Positions 24,509 to 35,396 are shown, numbered from the stretch's first letter. The stretch is DNA of 64,000 nt from Mytilisepta virgata (GCA_028015205.1 CM051513.1:50852341-50916340), one strand, 5' to 3'. The notes: a model not told the origin generated them from the letters alone. Made by a program: numbers and translations.

Positions 24509-25030
24509 CCAATGCCAATTTGAACAAAAGTTGGCAGCAGTGGTCCAGAGATGGTTTTATTTCAGAATAATATACCATTAACCTGCCCGTCATCAAAGAT
24601 GGCCGCCAGAGCCAAACATAATTTTACATAGGACCCTATGGGGAAATTACTTAAAGACCTTCTTGTCTGAAACCACTATGCCAATTGGAACAAAACTTGG
24701 CAGCAATGGTCCTTAGATGGTTTTCTTTCAGAAATGTATATGATCACCCTGCCCATCATCAAAGATGGCCACCAGAGCTGAACATAGTTTTACATAGGAC
24801 CCTATGGGAAATTACTTAAAGACCTACTTGTCTGAAACCACTATGCCAATTGCAACAAACGTTGGCAGCAATGGTCCTTAGATGGTTTTCTTTCAGAAAT
24901 ATATACGATCACCCAGCTTGTGATCAAAGATGGCTACCAGAACCAAACATAGTTTTACATAAGACCCTATGGGGAAATTACATAAGACCGTCTTATCTGA
25001 AACCACACTATGCCAATTGGAACAAAAGTT
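24509..25030 (+). mobile_element. AGCTCACC-family interior units, no ends
   Basis: Three internal units of about 165 bp carry aacaaaagttggcagcagtgg-type words, aaagatggc and gaccctatgggg. They abut the truncated end of duplication unit 2 and stop about 120 bases before the U12 branch site. Confidence 0.7.
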
Positions 25031-25154
25031 AGCAGCAATGGTTAGAACTTTAATTCTGAAATAGATACTTACAAAGAGGGTAAAGATTTGCAATTTCTTT
25101 TTCACCAGTGAGTGAAGGAAGCAGATGACACAAGTGTATATTAATGTATATATA

Positions 25155-25173
25155 TTCCTTAACACTTGCTTAC
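25155..25173 (+). promoter_or_regulatory. U12-type branch site and AC 3' splice site
   Basis: TTCCTTAAC at 25155-25163 is identical to the U12 branch-site consensus. The putative branch A at 25162 lies 11 bases before the first exon base at 25174, within the short spacing typical of minor introns. The intron ends CTTAC with no extended polypyrimidine tract, as expected for this class. Confidence 0.88.
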
Positions 25174-25261
25174 TGGGGTTAAAGCTGAATGTGAGCAATC
25201 AACTTTCCGGCCAAATTATGAGACGTACTGTGATGATTACACCAAAGTTTGTGTAAATGGG
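25174..25261 (+). CDS. ADAM10: ADAM10 exon: start of cysteine-rich region, after the AT-AC intron
   Basis: The first base completes AGT (Ser) with the previous exon, and 29 codons follow. Donor GTAAGT starts at 25262 (phase 0). The product contains SGVKAECEQS, YETYCDDY and KVCVNG, aligning with the vertebrate segment between the disintegrin and cysteine-rich domains. An alternative GT-AG pairing (donor 10497, acceptor ending 25184) also keeps the frame, but it would remove one cysteine and four residues, so it is less likely. Confidence 0.9.
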
Positions 25262-25989
25262 GTAAGTCAGCATATGCTTCTTCTTTAGAGAACATTTACT
25301 TATATCCTGAGAATAAGGGAAGTGAAAAAGTTAAGGTATCCGTACTGGGATATAGATCATGACTGTAAATTACATTTCTTTTTGACCAAAAATATCTTTA
25401 ACCAAAAAGTTCAAATTGTGTAGATATATCTTTCTCAAATTTGAAACACACATCTTTGTTTTTATGTGGCATCTTTATGTGGCGTCTGTGAAAATAAGTT
25501 ACTTATATTGCGTTTTCAAAGTTTGCCAATAATTACCGAGTGTATTTTCATAATGTTGCATGGAACATCTGGGACATCTACAGGAATACCTTAATGTACA
25601 TGAGGAAAAAAAGTTGGTATTGCTGTACATGAGAAACTGATCTGTTTTATGTATGCCTTATTACATCTTACCTCTGCCATACCAGTACTGAAAGGTCTGT
25701 CATCACTTACCACTGCTTCATTTGAGATGACAAACTAGAACAATTGTTTATCATTTAATGCATCCTGTCACTGAGAATAAGAAAACATGGTTTAAAGTTA
25801 GCAGTTTAAAAAAAATCTGACACCAGATTTGATGCAGAAGATAATATATTGTGATATAACATATAATATCCCATTAGTTATGTTCAAGGCAAAATATATA
25901 GAAATAGTGTAAAGAAGAAATATAGAATTGATTATCATATTTTTGTCAGTCCAGATACTTAAACCTTCAAATTTCGAGCCTTGCAAACA
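25262..25989. other. Intron sequence, mostly unrecognised
   Basis: This is AT-rich DNA. A diverged single unit related to the 65-bp minisatellite region lies at 25490-25600, with the words ttcaaagtttgcc and ggacatctac also seen near 3250 and 3630. Confidence 0.55.
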
Positions 25990-26390
25990 TTTTTATACGA
26001 CCGCTAAAAAAGGGCCCAAATAAGCATTTTTCTTGGTTTTTGCACAATAACTTTAGTATAAGTAAATAGAAATCTATGAAATTTAAACACAAGGTTTATG
26101 ACCACAAAAGGAAGGTTGGGATTGATTTTGGGAGTTTTGGTCCCAACAGTTTAGGAATTAGGGGCCAAAAGAGTCCAAAATTAAACTTTATTTGATTTCA
26201 TCGAAACTTGAACTATTGGGGTTCTTTGATATGCCGAATCTAACCGTGTATTTAGATTCCTAATTTTTGGTCGTTTTCAAATTGGTCTACATTAAGGTCC
26301 AAAGGGTCCAAAAATAAACTTAGTTTGATTTTAACAAAAATTGAATTCTTGGGGTTCTTTGATATGCTGAATCTAAACATGTACTTAGTT
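25990..26390 (+). mobile_element. CGACCGC-family element, truncated copy
   Basis: It starts TTTTATACGACCGC but jumps straight to interior GCACAATAACTTTAG units. It breaks off in the word acatgtacttagttttt, where the next copy begins. Confidence 0.75.
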
Positions 26391-27577
26391 TTTATACGAC
26401 CGCAAAATTTTTGCGGTCGTATATTGGTATGACGTTGGCGGCGGCGTCATCGTCATCATCGTCTTCGTCGTCGGCGTCGTCGTCCGAAGACATTTGGTTT
26501 TCGCACTATAACTTTAGTATAAGTTAATAGAAATCTATGAAATTTAAACACAAGGTTTATGACCACAAAAGGAAGGTTGGGATTGATTTTGGGAGTTTTG
26601 GTCCCAACAGTTTAGGAATTAGGGGCCAAAAGGGTCCAAAATTAAACTTTGTTTGATTTCATTGAAAATTGAACTATTGGGGTTCTTTGATATGCCGAAT
26701 CTAACCGTGCATTTAGATTCTTAATTTTTGGTCCCGTTTTCAAATTGGTCTACATTAAGGTCCAAAGGGTCCAAAATTAAACTTAGTTTGATTTTAACAA
26801 AAATTGAATTCTTTGGGTTCTTTGATATGCTGAATCTAAACATGTACTTAGTTTTTTTATTATGGGCCCAGTTTTCAAGTTGGTCCAAATCGGGGTCCAA
26901 AATTAAACTTTGTTTGATTTCGTCGAAAATTGAACTATTGGGGTTCTTTGATATGCCGAATCTAACCGTGCATTTAGATTCTTAATTTTTGGTCCCGTTT
27001 TCAAATTGGTCTACATTAAGGTCCAAAGGGTCCAAAATTAAACTTTGATTTTAACAAAAATTGAATTCTTGGGGTTCTTTGATATGCTGAATCTAAACAT
27101 GTACTTAGTTTTTTTATTATTGGCCCAGTTTTCAAGTTGGTCCAAATCGGGGTCCAAAATTGAAGCTAAAAAAGGGGTAAATTTTTTTTTTTCAGGGGGG
27201 GAGGTGGGGCAATTCTCCACAGCATATTGTATTGCACAAGAAGCAAAAAATTGAATATAAATTCAAATCATATGACCAATTCTAAGTTGTTTTTTTTCTA
27301 ATTTTTTTTTCTTCAAAATTTTAAATTTTAAATTGGTTATTTCTGATTTATATATAAAAACAAATAATACTGATATGGTTTGAATAGGTAAATTAAAAAT
27401 TTTTAAGTTCTTAGACAACATTCATTTTGTGTCAGAAACCTATGCTGTGTCAAATATTTATTCACAATCCAAATTCAGTATTGTATCAAGCTTGAATGTT
27501 GTGTTAATAATTGCCCCAACTATTCAGGGTTCGACATCTGCGGTCGTATCTAGCTGCGCCCAGCGGAGCATTTTATT
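26391..27577 (+). mobile_element. CGACCGC-family element, copy inserted in or joined to the truncated one
   Basis: Complete 5' hairpin at 26391-26423, CGT/CAT-rich tract, interior blocks, and complete 3' end CTGCGCCCAGCGGAGCATTTTATT at 27577. It is shorter than the other copies because one poly-T/poly-G block set is missing. Confidence 0.8.
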
Positions 27578-28105
27578 AAATTAGCTGTACTTACCGGTAA
27601 TTTTTGTCCCTGCTGTAAGTTCTCGTTAAGAAATTTATTTTACACAGAATACTGCAGACGTTAGCTTTACTTTGTTTACATTGCTATGTAATCTCCGAAA
27701 AACAGAAAAAAGGGGGAATTCTATAGACCAATCAGCGATCGAGAACAACAAATCACATGTGGATTATCAAATTTTACTCCAACTGATTGGTTACCCTGAA
27801 AACAGCAAACGAATTAGACAAATATCAATAAAAGCCTGAAAATAACATTGCATCAAGTGTCAGTTGTATTTCTCATAACAGGTAGATACCGTGTGATAAA
27901 AATTTATGTCATTATATATAATCTGTAAAGGTATCAATGCATTTTGTGAAAAAATATCAGTTGAATTTACATACCCCAACAGCCTTTTTTTTAGGGGGGG
28001 GGGTTGGACTTTGGTGACTGTTTGTAATTACTGCGTCCATCACCATTTCTTATGACTTACACTTGTTTGCTTTAGCTGTTCATCACAATTGTTTTTCTGT
28101 TACAG
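27578..28105. other. Intron sequence with nothing recognised
   Basis: This is DNA of mixed composition between the last CGACCGC element and the acceptor of the cysteine-rich exon. A short G run lies near 27992-28003. Confidence 0.55.
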
Positions 28106-28238
28106 TACTGCACTGGATCCCTGTGTTCTAAAGTTGATTATAGTACTAGCCCAAAGGGAGTGAAATGGGTGGAATGTTTTGTAGAATCAGCTGGTAATAC
28201 TGTCAAAGAAAAAGAACAACAGTGCCTTCTAGGATGTA
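28106..28238 (+). CDS. ADAM10: ADAM10 exon: cysteine-rich region
   Basis: Acceptor TTACAG ends at 28105 and donor GTAAGC starts at 28239. 44 codons plus one base. Product begins YCTGSLC and contains KWVECFVES and QQCLLGC. It corresponds to the vertebrate cysteine-rich segment but is about ten residues longer, with a Lys/Glu/Gln-rich insertion before the last cysteines. Placement rests on frame, splice sites and order between recognisable exons. Confidence 0.9.
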
Positions 28239-28289
28239 GTAAGCTTTGTTTTATTGATTATTGTTCTTGAAAAGAGAGATATTACACTT

Positions 28290-28862
28290 TTAAATGTGTG
28301 TATATGTACCAGAAAGTTAAATGTGTGTATATGTACCAGAAAGTTAAATGTGTGTTTATGTACCAGAAAGTTAAATGTGTGTATATGTACCAGAAAGTTA
28401 AATGTGTGTATATGTACCAGAAAGTTAAATTTGTGTTTATGTACTAGAAAGTTAAATGTGTGTATATGTACTAGAAAGTTAAATGTGTGTATATGTACCA
28501 GAAAGTTAAATGTGTGTATATGTACCAGAAAGTTAAATTTGTGTTTATGTACCAGAAAGTTAAATGTGTGTATATGTACAAGGAAGTTAAATGTGTGTAT
28601 ATGTACCAGAAAGTTAAATTTGTGTTTATGTACTAGAAAGTTAAATTTGTGTATATGTACCAGAAAGTTAAATGTGTGTATATGTACCAAAAAGTTGAAT
28701 ATGTGTATATGTACCAGAAAGTTAAATGTGTATATATTTACCAGAAAGTTAAATTGTGTATATGTACCAGAAAGTTAAATTTGTGTTTATGTACCAGAAA
28801 GAAATGTGTGTATATGTACCAGAAAGTTAAATGTGTGTATATATGTACCAGAAAGTTAAAAC
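28290..28862. repeat. 27-bp minisatellite, about 21 copies
   Basis: The unit AAATGTGTGTATATGTACCAG followed by AAAGTT repeats, with variants GTGTTTATG and TACTAG. The period is a multiple of three, so long frames stay open on both strands (LNVCICTRK on plus, FNFLVHIHT on minus). It fills most of the 651-bp intron and ends 27 bases before the next acceptor. Confidence 0.95.
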
Positions 28863-28889
28863 TATTTCCATTGTTTGTAATTTTTTCAG

Positions 28890-29012
28890 AAGAGAATGGA
28901 ACAAACACCTGTTTAAGTTCTGGTGATGATCCTCCTAAGTCGCAAAAATTTGGGAATTTACTGCAGGACGTTAAAGAGTTATCAAAGAGATCAAAAGTTG
29001 AACTGGCTGCTG
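28890..29012 (+). CDS. ADAM10: ADAM10 exon: membrane-proximal cysteine-rich segment
   Basis: Acceptor TTTTTTCAG ends at 28889 and donor GTAAGT starts at 29013. The exon completes one codon, gives 40 more and leaves one base (phase 1). It contains ENGTNTCLSS, with a potential N-glycosylation site NGT, then a polar, lysine-rich stretch. The vertebrate counterpart is about ten residues shorter here. A 27-bp minisatellite lies just upstream in the intron and is not part of the exon. Confidence 0.9.
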
Positions 29013-29905
29013 GTAAGTACAAGGTAGTAATACATGTCAGAATTCTTATATCTGTATTTAATGTGGTACAAAAATCATTTTATGGATTTGACATGTGAAG
29101 GCATGCTACTAATGTTGCTTTTTTCTTTAACCACATCAATAATGGAGAGAAAAATATCAGAAATTTCTTTGTAGATGACTTTTTTCTGCAATTCTACCTT
29201 TCATCACTGTGTACAACCAGTAATTCTGGAAAGATGGACTAAGTGACGTATGAATTTGATTTAGTGTGTAATGTAACTAATTAATACCAGTTCTTCAACA
29301 GAAAGGCCAGAAAATTGATATCAGTACCCAAAATTGGCACTTTAATTGAAAATGCAAATATTGACAGCATTTAAAAAACTGAATTAAAATTGAGGCTACA
29401 TCTGTATACTTAGGCGGTAAGGTTCAATTGATTTCATCTTCATAGTTTAATGATTTTGTCAGATTTGTGTCAAGTATTCATGATTAGGTCAGTTTAACAG
29501 AATACCTAGACCAATGATTTTGGTGCAAAGAACATTTACTGAACGACTCTGAGTATTGCCGAAATTACAGGCTTTTGACTCTGAAAATTTTGTCAAAATA
29601 CCACCTTTCCGGACTTTTTTTTCTAGATGCCTTCAGATATTGAGCTGATTTTTGGTATGTGAGTCTACCATGATGATTTAAAGATCAAGTTTACGTTTTG
29701 TTCCGCTCCGCTGATTTTTTCCGAAATTTCCACTTCTAATAATGGGCTTCAAACTTTTTTTACGGGCGGGGCCATTTGTGTCGTTCCGACACATCTAGTT
29801 CTTAATAGCATGTGAAAAATTAGAACATGCTAGGAAACCATTCATTGAGAACATATTGGTTAAATATAACAGTTTATCTTTGTGCAGCAAACAAGATCTT
29901 TTTAT
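29013..29905. other. Intron sequence ending in a Helitron-like 3' terminus
   Basis: The first 500 bases show nothing recognisable. Positions 29777-29800 read TGTGTCG TTC CGACACA then TCTAGTT, a 7-bp stem hairpin followed by CTAG at 29795-29798. This is the 3' end of a short element whose 5' end I could not place. Confidence 0.5.
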
Positions 29906-29910
29906 ATGGC

Positions 29911-30531
29911 TGTTACGGCCGAAATCACCTTTAAATTGTAGCCAACAAAAGACACAAATAAATAATTAAATTTAACAAGATTTATTATATACAAGTTTAC
30001 AAAAAAATATTACACAAACTAAAATGTCAACTTAACTGTTCAAAATCCTTCGTCTTTTCCTAATCCGGAATTCTTCTTGTCACTATTGCGGGAATCAAAA
30101 CGGAATATTATATCCAATCAGTCACAATCTAGTATGATGTAACGTAAATAAAAGTGTGTCAAGTACGATGTGTGAAACGTAAATAAAAGTGCGTCAATCC
30201 AACAGCTGAGAACACAAGAATGTTAAAGTCTGGTCCAATACTTTTCTGCCCTGAAAGTCTAACTTTCTTGTCCGTATATATACTGTAGAACGGAAACTTC
30301 TGGAATACGGTAGAAGTTTGAATTACACCAGAATTATTACGTAAGTCTAATAGAAAGTTCTAGTCATTCCATCAGTATCTATTATTGTTCCAGTGATTTC
30401 TAAACTGCGCAGTTATAACATTATTTGGTAAACAACTATAAGTATTATGTAAACATAGTATACATGTTATAAGGCTACACAAAACAAATTAGGCCAAGAT
30501 AAATAAATATAATAATAACAGTATCATAACA
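29911..30531 (-). mobile_element. Solo LTR with 5-bp target site duplication
   Basis: It is bounded by TGTTACGG...TATCATAACA, the short inverted TG...CA ends of an LTR. ATGGC lies immediately outside both ends (29906-29910 and 30532-30536). Read on the minus strand it has a TATA-like TATATATAC near 30282-30274 and AATAAA at 29986-29981, the usual order of promoter and polyadenylation signal. No internal coding region is present, so it is a solo LTR left by recombination. Family (Gypsy or BEL type) is not assigned. Confidence 0.85.
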
Positions 30532-30536
30532 ATGGC

Positions 30537-32582
30537 TTTTTAACAGTGAGGATTATGATATACTGAACAATATTAGTCAGTTTGTAAGGTAACATTATAT
30601 TATTGTAATAATTAGAAATTGTGTTGTTTACACTTTCCAACGATAACTAGATTTTTTTTACAACAAAGTTTAGTTATCTCTCTTGTGAAAGCACTCTGTT
30701 ACGAAATTTGTCTGTGTTAAACTGGTTTGAAAATAATATCATTGTCTGTTTTTATAGCTATCGGTCTTCTGACACAAATGCGCTTTTCACTATGATGACA
30801 TCTAGCGGCAAAAGTTTTAAACACTCTAAGTCTAATGAGTTTATTTATAGATAACTACAGTGTCCTAAGGTCAAGACGAAGTAATTCAAAGTATCCTACA
30901 GTTTTCTAATTTTTTGTCAGTATGTGAAGCTAATCGAAATACATGGAATATGAAATAAAAAAGGAGGGTACCCATGCTTATTTGTTTGCTATAACCTTTT
31001 GAAAATGCGTTCTAAAATTAACTTTTGACATAGGATATATAGGGAAAACGTAAAATTTTCAAAAATTTTGCTGGAAAAGTCTATAAAAACCATCGATGTT
31101 AATCCTACAGTTTCATGAAAAACTAATATTATATTCCCTCATCCATGAGCTTTCTGATGATATAAAAATATTTGGGGGTCCCATGCTCGATTTCATGGTA
31201 TCTGCTGCTGAAGATATCAAGGTACTAATTTTGGTGATTTTTTCAGGCAACATCATGACATCCAGCATTCGATAAAACGTTTATGTACTGCAGATAATGA
31301 TTATAGGACGAACAACAAATCTTTTCCTTTCATCTGATATACATTTTTTCATTTTAATGTTTTTATTTTTTTTAAATTTTTATTATTTATTTATATTTTG
31401 TTTTACTGTCGTTAAGGAGTTGTAGATTTTGTCTATTATTTGCTGAATAAGGTGTCTGATTTTCATGTTGTCGATGGATGATTTCTATTGCCACTATATC
31501 CTTATAGTCCAATAAAATATTAAGCATTCAGTAGTGTCTTACGTTTAAAATCTACATTTTTATTTTATCCACCCCGCTATATGGAATGTAGATAGATTAT
31601 AAGAAATACATATCTTTGATATATTTTGTCGAGTTACTACTTATTACTTATATTTTCCAAATTCAAAGTGCGTTAAACTTTGGTGAAGCTTATCAAAATT
31701 AAAGAAAAATTCAAAGTGTGTCAAGTTGATCAACTCCACATAATTTGAAAACAAAAGTAACAATATTCTTAAAGGAAGACCATCTACACTTCCTGGATAT
31801 TTTTGATTTCTCCTTCAAAGTAGAGATGACAGTAGATGTGCAACTTATCGTCACATATGCATTTGCATTATTTACTTAGTTCTAACATGTCTGAGGAGTT
31901 GAGATGTTTAGTAAAGTTTAACAGTGTATCTATGACCTAATTAACTCCACATAAAAAATGTGGCTTAAGGCGTGGTAGATTTAAACTAAAGAAATTACCT
32001 GCATAAATAGTGATTCTGAATTGAATTAGTCTAAATATGCAGTTACACGACTAAATAATACTTTTGGAATGAGTTTTAGCTACAACTTTTTCGAAACATA
32101 TTGATAATGAAAAGACGTGTGAACGTACAATGCGTTTTGAAACGTTTTGAAAACATTTTGCATTGCGCAGTAACTGTACGTCTGAACACACCATTATATC
32201 TACCTTGGGGGACGCCATTGCCATTCCGCAGCCAACGTCATAACTACGACGTCTGACAATCAGTTCGGGACGTAATACAATGACAAGGGGCTGTTACCCT
32301 TGAAACGGTAAACAAATGAACACTAGATGGCGTTCAATTACTTCATTTTGACTTTAAGCAGACGATATTTTACAGATCCATTGTACAATTTCACTGTATG
32401 TGAATTATGTATATTATTTTAATTGTTCTAGACAATTCTTTAACCCTGACTGTCTTACGAAAAAGCTTTGTGTTTTCCGTACTTTCAGTACTTTGATATT
32501 ATTATTTGTAAATTCTGCCAGTATTATGGTGCCTTTTTTTGGCAGTAAAGAATATTATATTGTATTGTATGTCATGACCTAT
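30537..32582. other. Intron sequence with nothing recognised
   Basis: AT-rich sequence without clear repeats or coding potential. The short open frame at 32400-32726 overlaps the start of the next element and is not a gene. Confidence 0.55.
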
Positions 32583-33604
32583 TTTTATACGACCGCAAAA
32601 TATTTTTGGTCGTATTATGGTATTACCGTAGCCTGTCGTCATCGATGTCACCGTCCGTATACAGTTAGGTTTCCGTTCGTTTACTTTTGTTCTATTTATA
32701 TCTATCCTTATAATAATTTACCATAGAGGTCCCCCATACACAGGTTGGGATTGATTTCGGGAAATCTGACCCCTCTCATATTTTTTCTGAGGGTCATTAA
32801 GGGTTTTCTGATAATTTTGGTGTAAATTTTAAAATTTTCATCCGATTTTTATGATGTTTGGTTTGTAATGTTCCTTGATAAAAATTGGAAAACTTGTGCA
32901 TAATCTGTTTTTTCACTATATCTTCCATTTTTCGAGATACAAGGGGCCAAAAAATTGACACACCTTAATTTTTGAAACTTTTTTATTACTTATTTGATTT
33001 TTATGATTTTTTTTAAATGGTTCTCCATAAGAAATACAATGAAAGTTACTCAAGGCATTTTTGTGATACTTTTGTTGTTGGAGAGATCAAAGGGATTAAA
33101 GGGGTCAGAATTAGCTATTTATTTTTCATCCAATTTTAACAGGGATTTTTCTTTTAATTCATCTTGATGAGTGTCTCCAGTGTTATGACCACAGATTTCT
33201 TCTATCTTTTACAGTTTTTGAGATAGAAGGTGTTAAAAGGGCCAAAAAAGGAATGTACCTTGATATGTTAATTTTTTATTTTTCATCCAGTTTTACTGGG
33301 GATTTTTTCTTTTAATTCACTTTGGTGAATGCTTTCATAAGTATGTCAACAATTTTTTTCTATCTTTTATTGTTTTTGAGATACTTTAGGGTCAAAGTTA
33401 TCAATTTTGGAGGAAATATAAAATTTTTATTATTCATCCATTTTAAATGGAGATTTTTTTCTTTTAATTCATCTTGATGAGTACTTTCAGTGGTTTGTCA
33501 ACAAATTTTTGCTATCTTTTACATTCTTGAGATACAGGGGGTTAAAGGTGCAAAAAGAAACATGTTGCGGTCGTATCATGCTGCGCTTAGCGAAACCCTT
33601 TATT
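32583..33604 (+). mobile_element. CGACCGC-family element, divergent subfamily
   Basis: The 5' end is TTTTATACGACCGCAAAATATTTTTGGTCGTAT. The 3' end is TGCGGTCGTATCATGCTGCGCTTAGCGAAACCC then TTTATT. The ends match the family, but the interior differs: four to five diverged units with cttttaattcatcttgatga and gagatacaaggg. The same interior appears, interrupted, at 11483-15874. Confidence 0.75.
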
Positions 33605-34651
33605 AGTTCAGCTGGCCTTAAAGGCAATGTGAGCTATTGCCATCACTTGGCGTCCATCATCCGTCGTCGTCGTAAACTTCCCTTTAAAGATATTCTCCTC
33701 TGAAACCACTGGGCCAGTTGGAACAAAACTTGGCAGCAATGGTACTTAGGTGGTCCTGTTTCAGAATTGTATCCAATAACCCGGCCTGTTATCCAAGATG
33801 GCCACCATGCAGAGCCAAACTTAGTTTAACATAGGTCCCTATGGGAAATTTAACCTGATGACCCAACCTGTCATCCAGTATGGCTGCCAGAGTTGAATAT
33901 TGTTTAACATAGGACCCTATGGAAAATTTAATTAAAGATCTTCTTGTCTGAAACCACTTGGCCAATTAGAACAAAAGTTAGCAGCAATGGTCCTTAGGTG
34001 GTTATGTTTTAGAATTATATCCGATGTCATCCAAGATGGCTGCCAGAGTTTATGGTTTAACATAGGACCCTATGGGGAATTTAATTAAAGATCTTCTTGT
34101 CTGAAACCGCTTGGCCAATTGGAACAAAACTTAGCACCAATGGTCTTCTTTCAGAAGTGTATCCGATGACCCCGTCCACCATCCAAGAAGGCCACCAGAG
34201 CCAAACATAGTTTAACATAGGACCCTATGAGGAATTTACTGAAAGATCTTCTTGTCTGAAACAGCTTGGCCAATTGGAACAAAACCTGACAGCAATGATC
34301 GTTAAATGGCTCTCTTTCAAAATTGTTTTTGATGATCCGGCCCACCATCCCAAATAGCTGCCAGAGCTGAACATTGTTAAATATAGTACCCTTTGGGAAA
34401 TTTACTTAAAGATTTTCTTGTTTAAAACCACTGACATTGGGAACATTTAGTTGGTCCTCTTTCTGAATTATATCCTATGACCCCACCCCAAGATGGCTGC
34501 TAAAGATGAACATAGTTTAACATAGGACCTAATGTGAAAGATCTTCGTGTTTGAAACCAGTGAGCAAGTTTGCTTGACAGCAATATTCCAGGCTGCCAGT
34601 CAAGATGGACATAGTCCAGGTGAGCAATACAGGCTCCTCGGAGCCTCTTTT
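33605..34651 (+). mobile_element. AGCTCACC-family element
   Basis: It begins TAGTTCAGCTGGCCTTAAAGGC, with GTGAGCTATTGCCATCACTTGG. It has about five internal units (ttcttgtctgaaaccacttgg, tccaagatggc, cataggaccctatgg) and ends CCAGGTGAGCAATACAGGCTCCTCGGAGCCTC. It abuts the preceding CGACCGC-family element directly. Confidence 0.8.
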
Positions 34652-35029
34652 TCAAGATTTACAGACTTAAAAAAATATCCATCCAAGTTGTGAGATTATG
34701 TTTGTTTCTGATAGCTCAATTATGTTCAGACTGTTTGTTATCCAATTGTAAATGCAGTTAAGGAAATTCTATAGAGATTTGTTTGTATGTCAATGCAAGT
34801 TGTGTCCAGCTCAGAACTTTCAGTTCCTCCTAGGTATGCATAGGTATTTGACCTCTGATATAGTTAGGCTCCTCCATGAACAATTCTTTATTTTTGATTG
34901 GTCCAGTTAAGAAAATCCCAGTCTCTGAAATTGCAAATAACTTGGTATGATGCATCTATACAAGGAACTTAATACATTTTTTGTCCTGCTTGAACATATA
35001 ACATTGTAACCATGAACAATTGCTTATTT

Positions 35030-35396
35030 CTAATTGTCAAATTACCGCCTCCTTGGTCTTGTGGTAGCGTGCTTGCCTCGAGTTCAGAAGGTTGCGTGTT
35101 TGATCCCCAGTCCGGTCAAACCAAAGACATTAAAATTGGTATTTGCTGCTTCTCTGCCAATCTCGCAGCATCCAGGAGTAAGAGCAAATATCTACTGGTC
35201 AGCTGTGAGTCAGTATAATGTGTCCGAGTGTGGTGAAATGTCTTCCTGTGGACAGTTACCTCGTGAGCTGGCACATTAAAAATCCGACTCAGCGTGTCGG
35301 TCTAGTACAAAGCAGGGATCATATTCATTATCATGATATGCACCTGGCTGCCACTGGATGTTAAACAACAATTCATCCATCCTAATTGTCAAATTA
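35030..35396 (+). mobile_element. tRNA-derived SINE with 15-bp target site duplication
   Basis: The body at 35045-35381 is flanked by perfect repeats CTAATTGTCAAATTA (35030-35044 and 35382-35396). The head resembles a tRNA gene: A-box-like GTGGTAGCGTGC at 35061 and B-box-like GGTTGCGTGTTTGATCC at 35090. A central region with cgtgagctggcacatt follows, then the tail gttaaacaacaattcatcc, which is probably the LINE-derived recognition end. The inserted strand is plus and the copy looks complete. Confidence 0.88.

Noticed and set aside
13778..27254. Many similar frames beginning MVPFSNWSTLRSKGSK and MNINSNHMTNSKFF
   Set aside because: The same frames recur in each CGACCGC-family copy, contain poly-T/poly-G tracts, have no known domain and lie in an ADAM10 intron.
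28254..29098. Long plus- and minus-strand open frames with LNVCICTRK and FNFLVHIHT repeats
   Set aside because: They arise from a 27-bp minisatellite whose period is a multiple of three. The plus frame only meets real coding sequence at the exon that starts at 28890.
35045..35120. Functional tRNA gene
   Set aside because: A- and B-box-like words are present, but the sequence does not fold as a full tRNA by eye. It continues into a SINE body with target duplication.
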